Assembly (NCBI GenBank): GCA_948470905.1
Contig: CAOKQK010000038.1
Location: 1 to 33,247, forward strand
Reading direction: 5' to 3'
Origin: an uncultured Lachnospiraceae bacterium
GTDB taxonomy: Bacteria > Bacillota > Clostridia > Lachnospirales > Lachnospiraceae
DNA length: 33,247 nucleotides
Each line of letters begins with the position of its first letter. Positions within the stretch are counted from its first letter, which is position 1. The notes below the pieces were generated by a model. The model was not told the origin of the DNA and did no database searches. It saw only the letters and a list, made by a program, of their open reading frames with translations. This document shows, in pieces, positions 31,598 through 33,247 of this stretch. Made by a program: the position numbers and the translations under genes.

Positions 31598-33247
31598 ATG
31601 GATGTAAGTCAATATCTGGAGATTTTCCTTGACGAAGCCAGGGAGCATTTGCAAAATCTGAACACGAGAATTATGGAGCTGGAATCTGATCCGGAGAGCA
31701 TGGATACCATCAATGAGATCTTCCGTGCGGCACATTCCCTGAAGGGAATGGCGGGGACCATGGGCTATTCGAGAATGCAGAATCTGACCCATGACATGGA
31801 GAACGTTTTCTCCGAGGTGCGCAACGGCAATTTGAAGGTTGTGCCTGAGATGGTGGATCTGCTCTTTAAATGCCTGGACGCCCTGGAGGAATATACGGAT
31901 AATATCCAGAACTCCGCGGACGAGGGGACCAATGGCAATGAGCCCCTGATCAGGCAGCTGAACGACTTCCTGGCAAGCAAGGGGGATGATGCTCAGACAT
32001 CAAATACCGCATCCGCGGCGGCGCCTGCAGCGCAGAAATCGGCGGACAGCGCAGGCGGCAACAAGTGGGATATGGTCGCGCTGGAGGACGCGCAGATCAG
32101 TGTGATCAAAGAGGCGAAGAAGCAGGGTAAGAAGATATATGGCCTGAATGTGACGATCCAGGAGAACTGTATCCTGAAGGCGGCGAGGGCATTCCTGGTG
32201 TTCAAGGCTGTGGAGCAGTTCGGTGAGATCATTATCTCTGATCCCAGCACTCAGGATGTGGAGGACGAGAAGTTTGACAGGGATTTCACCCTGGTAGTTC
32301 TGGCTGAAGCGGAACTTGACAAGATAATTGCGGCGGCATCGGCGGTATCTGAGATAGAGAGGGTGGTCGGTGCTCCTGTTGAACTTGAGAATAATAAAAA
32401 CTATAATGCGGCTGCGGCGGAGGCGGAGAAGGCTGTAGAGACAGTGGCAGAGGCGGAGCCCCAGCCCCCTGTACAGGAGCAGGCAGCGGAGCCGGCGGCA
32501 GCGGCGCAGGCTCCGGCTTCCGCAGCGCCCAAGTCAGATCCAAAGAAGCCGGCGGTGTCAAAGCCGGTGGTAAACCGCACCGTGCGAGTGGATATCGAGA
32601 AACTGGATTCCCTGATGAACCTGGTCAGCGAGCTGATCATCGCCAAGAATTCCCTGGTCGCTGCTTCCAGCCAGGAGGCGACGGCTACCAATACGGCCTT
32701 TAATGAACAGATCGAATATCTGGAGAGCGTTACCACTAACCTGCATGAATCCGTCATGAAGGTGAGGATGGTGCCAATAGAGAGCGTTGTCACAAAATTC
32801 CCCCGTATGATCCGCGACCTCTCCAAGAAGCTGGATAAGAAGATGGAGCTGTATATGTCCGGTGAGGAGACAGAGCTTGACCGCACTGTGGTGGATGAGA
32901 TTGGAGATCCCCTGATGCATCTGTTGAGAAACTCTGCGGACCACGGGCTGGAATCTGCGGAGATACGTGCCAAGAGAGGCAAGCCGGCGGTTGGTTCCAT
33001 TTTCCTGGACGCATACCAGGAGGGAAACAATGTCATTATAGAAGTGCGGGATGACGGCAACGGCATTGACGTGGAAGCGGTGAAGGAGAAGGCCATCGAG
33101 AGAGGCGCCATCACCCCGGAGCAGGCGGTGAATATGAGTGACAAGGAGATCATAAGCCTTCTGTTCCTGCCCAGCTTCTCCACGGCAAAGCAGGTCACTG
33201 ACGTATCCGGCAGAGGCGTAGGGCTGGATGTGGTGAAATATAAGATT
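31598..33247 (+). CDS. cheA: chemotaxis histidine kinase CheA, 3' end outside the window
   Basis: CheA autophosphorylates in response to receptors and passes phosphate to CheY and CheB. The first 550 codons are present and open to the window edge. P1 (about 1-110) has phospho-accepting His46 in AAHSLKGMAG. P2 (about 160-255) binds CheY/CheB. An Ala/Pro/Glu-rich linker (about 270-325) precedes the P3 dimerisation helices. P4 is entered with the N box (LLRNSADHGLE, about 445), G1 (DDGNGID, about 485), the F box (LPSFSTA) and G2 (GRGVGLD, about 538). The rest of P4 and the CheW-like P5 domain are beyond the edge. I prefer ATG 31598 over 31586, which touches AAGGA. Confidence 0.96.
   Translation, partial: MDVSQYLEIFLDEAREHLQNLNTRIMELESDPESMDTINEIFRAAHSLKGMAGTMGYSRMQNLTHDMENVFSEVRNGNLKVVPEMVDLLFKCLDALEEYTDNIQNSADEGTNGNEPLIRQLNDFLASKGDDAQTSNTASAAAPAAQKSADSAGGNKWDMVALEDAQISVIKEAKKQGKKIYGLNVTIQENCILKAARAFLVFKAVEQFGEIIISDPSTQDVEDEKFDRDFTLVVLAEAELDKIIAAASAVSEIERVVGAPVELENNKNYNAAAAEAEKAVETVAEAEPQPPVQEQAAEPAAAAQAPASAAPKSDPKKPAVSKPVVNRTVRVDIEKLDSLMNLVSELIIAKNSLVAASSQEATATNTAFNEQIEYLESVTTNLHESVMKVRMVPIESVVTKFPRMIRDLSKKLDKKMELYMSGEETELDRTVVDEIGDPLMHLLRNSADHGLESAEIRAKRGKPAVGSIFLDAYQEGNNVIIEVRDDGNGIDVEAVKEKAIERGAITPEQAVNMSDKEIISLLFLPSFSTAKQVTDVSGRGVGLDVVKYKI

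Noticed and set aside
31586-31600. CheA start at ATG 31586
   Set aside because: It directly abuts AAGGA (31581-31585), leaving no spacing; ATG 31598 gives the normal MDVSQYLEIF-type CheA N-terminus.

Overview
The window is a segment of a low-to-mid GC Gram-positive genome, most likely a motile member of the Lachnospiraceae / Clostridium cluster XIVa. This is inferred from gene order (topA-codY-flgB... as in Firmicutes), from Firmicutes-type families (CodY, FliY with a CheC-like domain, SwrD/FlbD, FlhF-FlhG), from strong AGGAGG-type ribosome binding sites and from the use of TTG and GTG starts. No genus can be named from the sequence alone.

Layout. Positions 1-38 hold the 5' half of a tRNA-Glu gene on the minus strand, cut by the window edge, with its own sigma-A-type promoter at 86-114. 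Everything else reads on the plus strand. topA (298-2385) and codY (2528-3316) each have a good promoter, and codY is followed by an intrinsic terminator (3416-3455). After a 395-base gene-free leader with a near-consensus promoter (3567-3595), one long fla/che operon begins and runs off the right edge: flgB, flgC, fliE, fliF, fliG, fliH, fliI, fliJ, motE-like (ylxF), fliK, flgD, a TIGR02530-type flagellar gene, flgE, swrD/flbD, motA, motB, fliL, fliM, fliY, cheY, fliO, fliP, fliQ, fliR, flhB, flhA, flhF, flhG, a PilZ-domain gene, cheB and the first 550 codons of cheA.

How it works together. flgBC, fliE and fliF build the proximal rod and MS ring. fliG, fliM and fliY make the switch, and motA, motB and fliL (probably helped by SwrD and the MotE-like protein) make the stator. 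fliHIJ and fliOPQR-flhBA form the flagellar type III export apparatus, and fliK, flgD and flgE make and measure the hook. flhF and flhG set flagellar position and number. cheY, cheB and cheA are the chemotaxis signalling genes, and the PilZ protein is a predicted c-di-GMP input. No flagellin, flgG/flgF, sigD, cheW, cheC or cheD is seen; these may lie downstream or elsewhere.

The operon is conventional overall. I see no mobile element, CRISPR array or unknown defence-like system. The points worth a second look are inside and between familiar genes: a surface-protein-like helical module and 14-residue repeats on FlgD, a methionine-rich 13-residue repeat in the FliY linker, an altered G3 motif in FlhF, a 37/38-base tandem repeat between flhB and flhA, and stem-loops at many of the longer gene boundaries.
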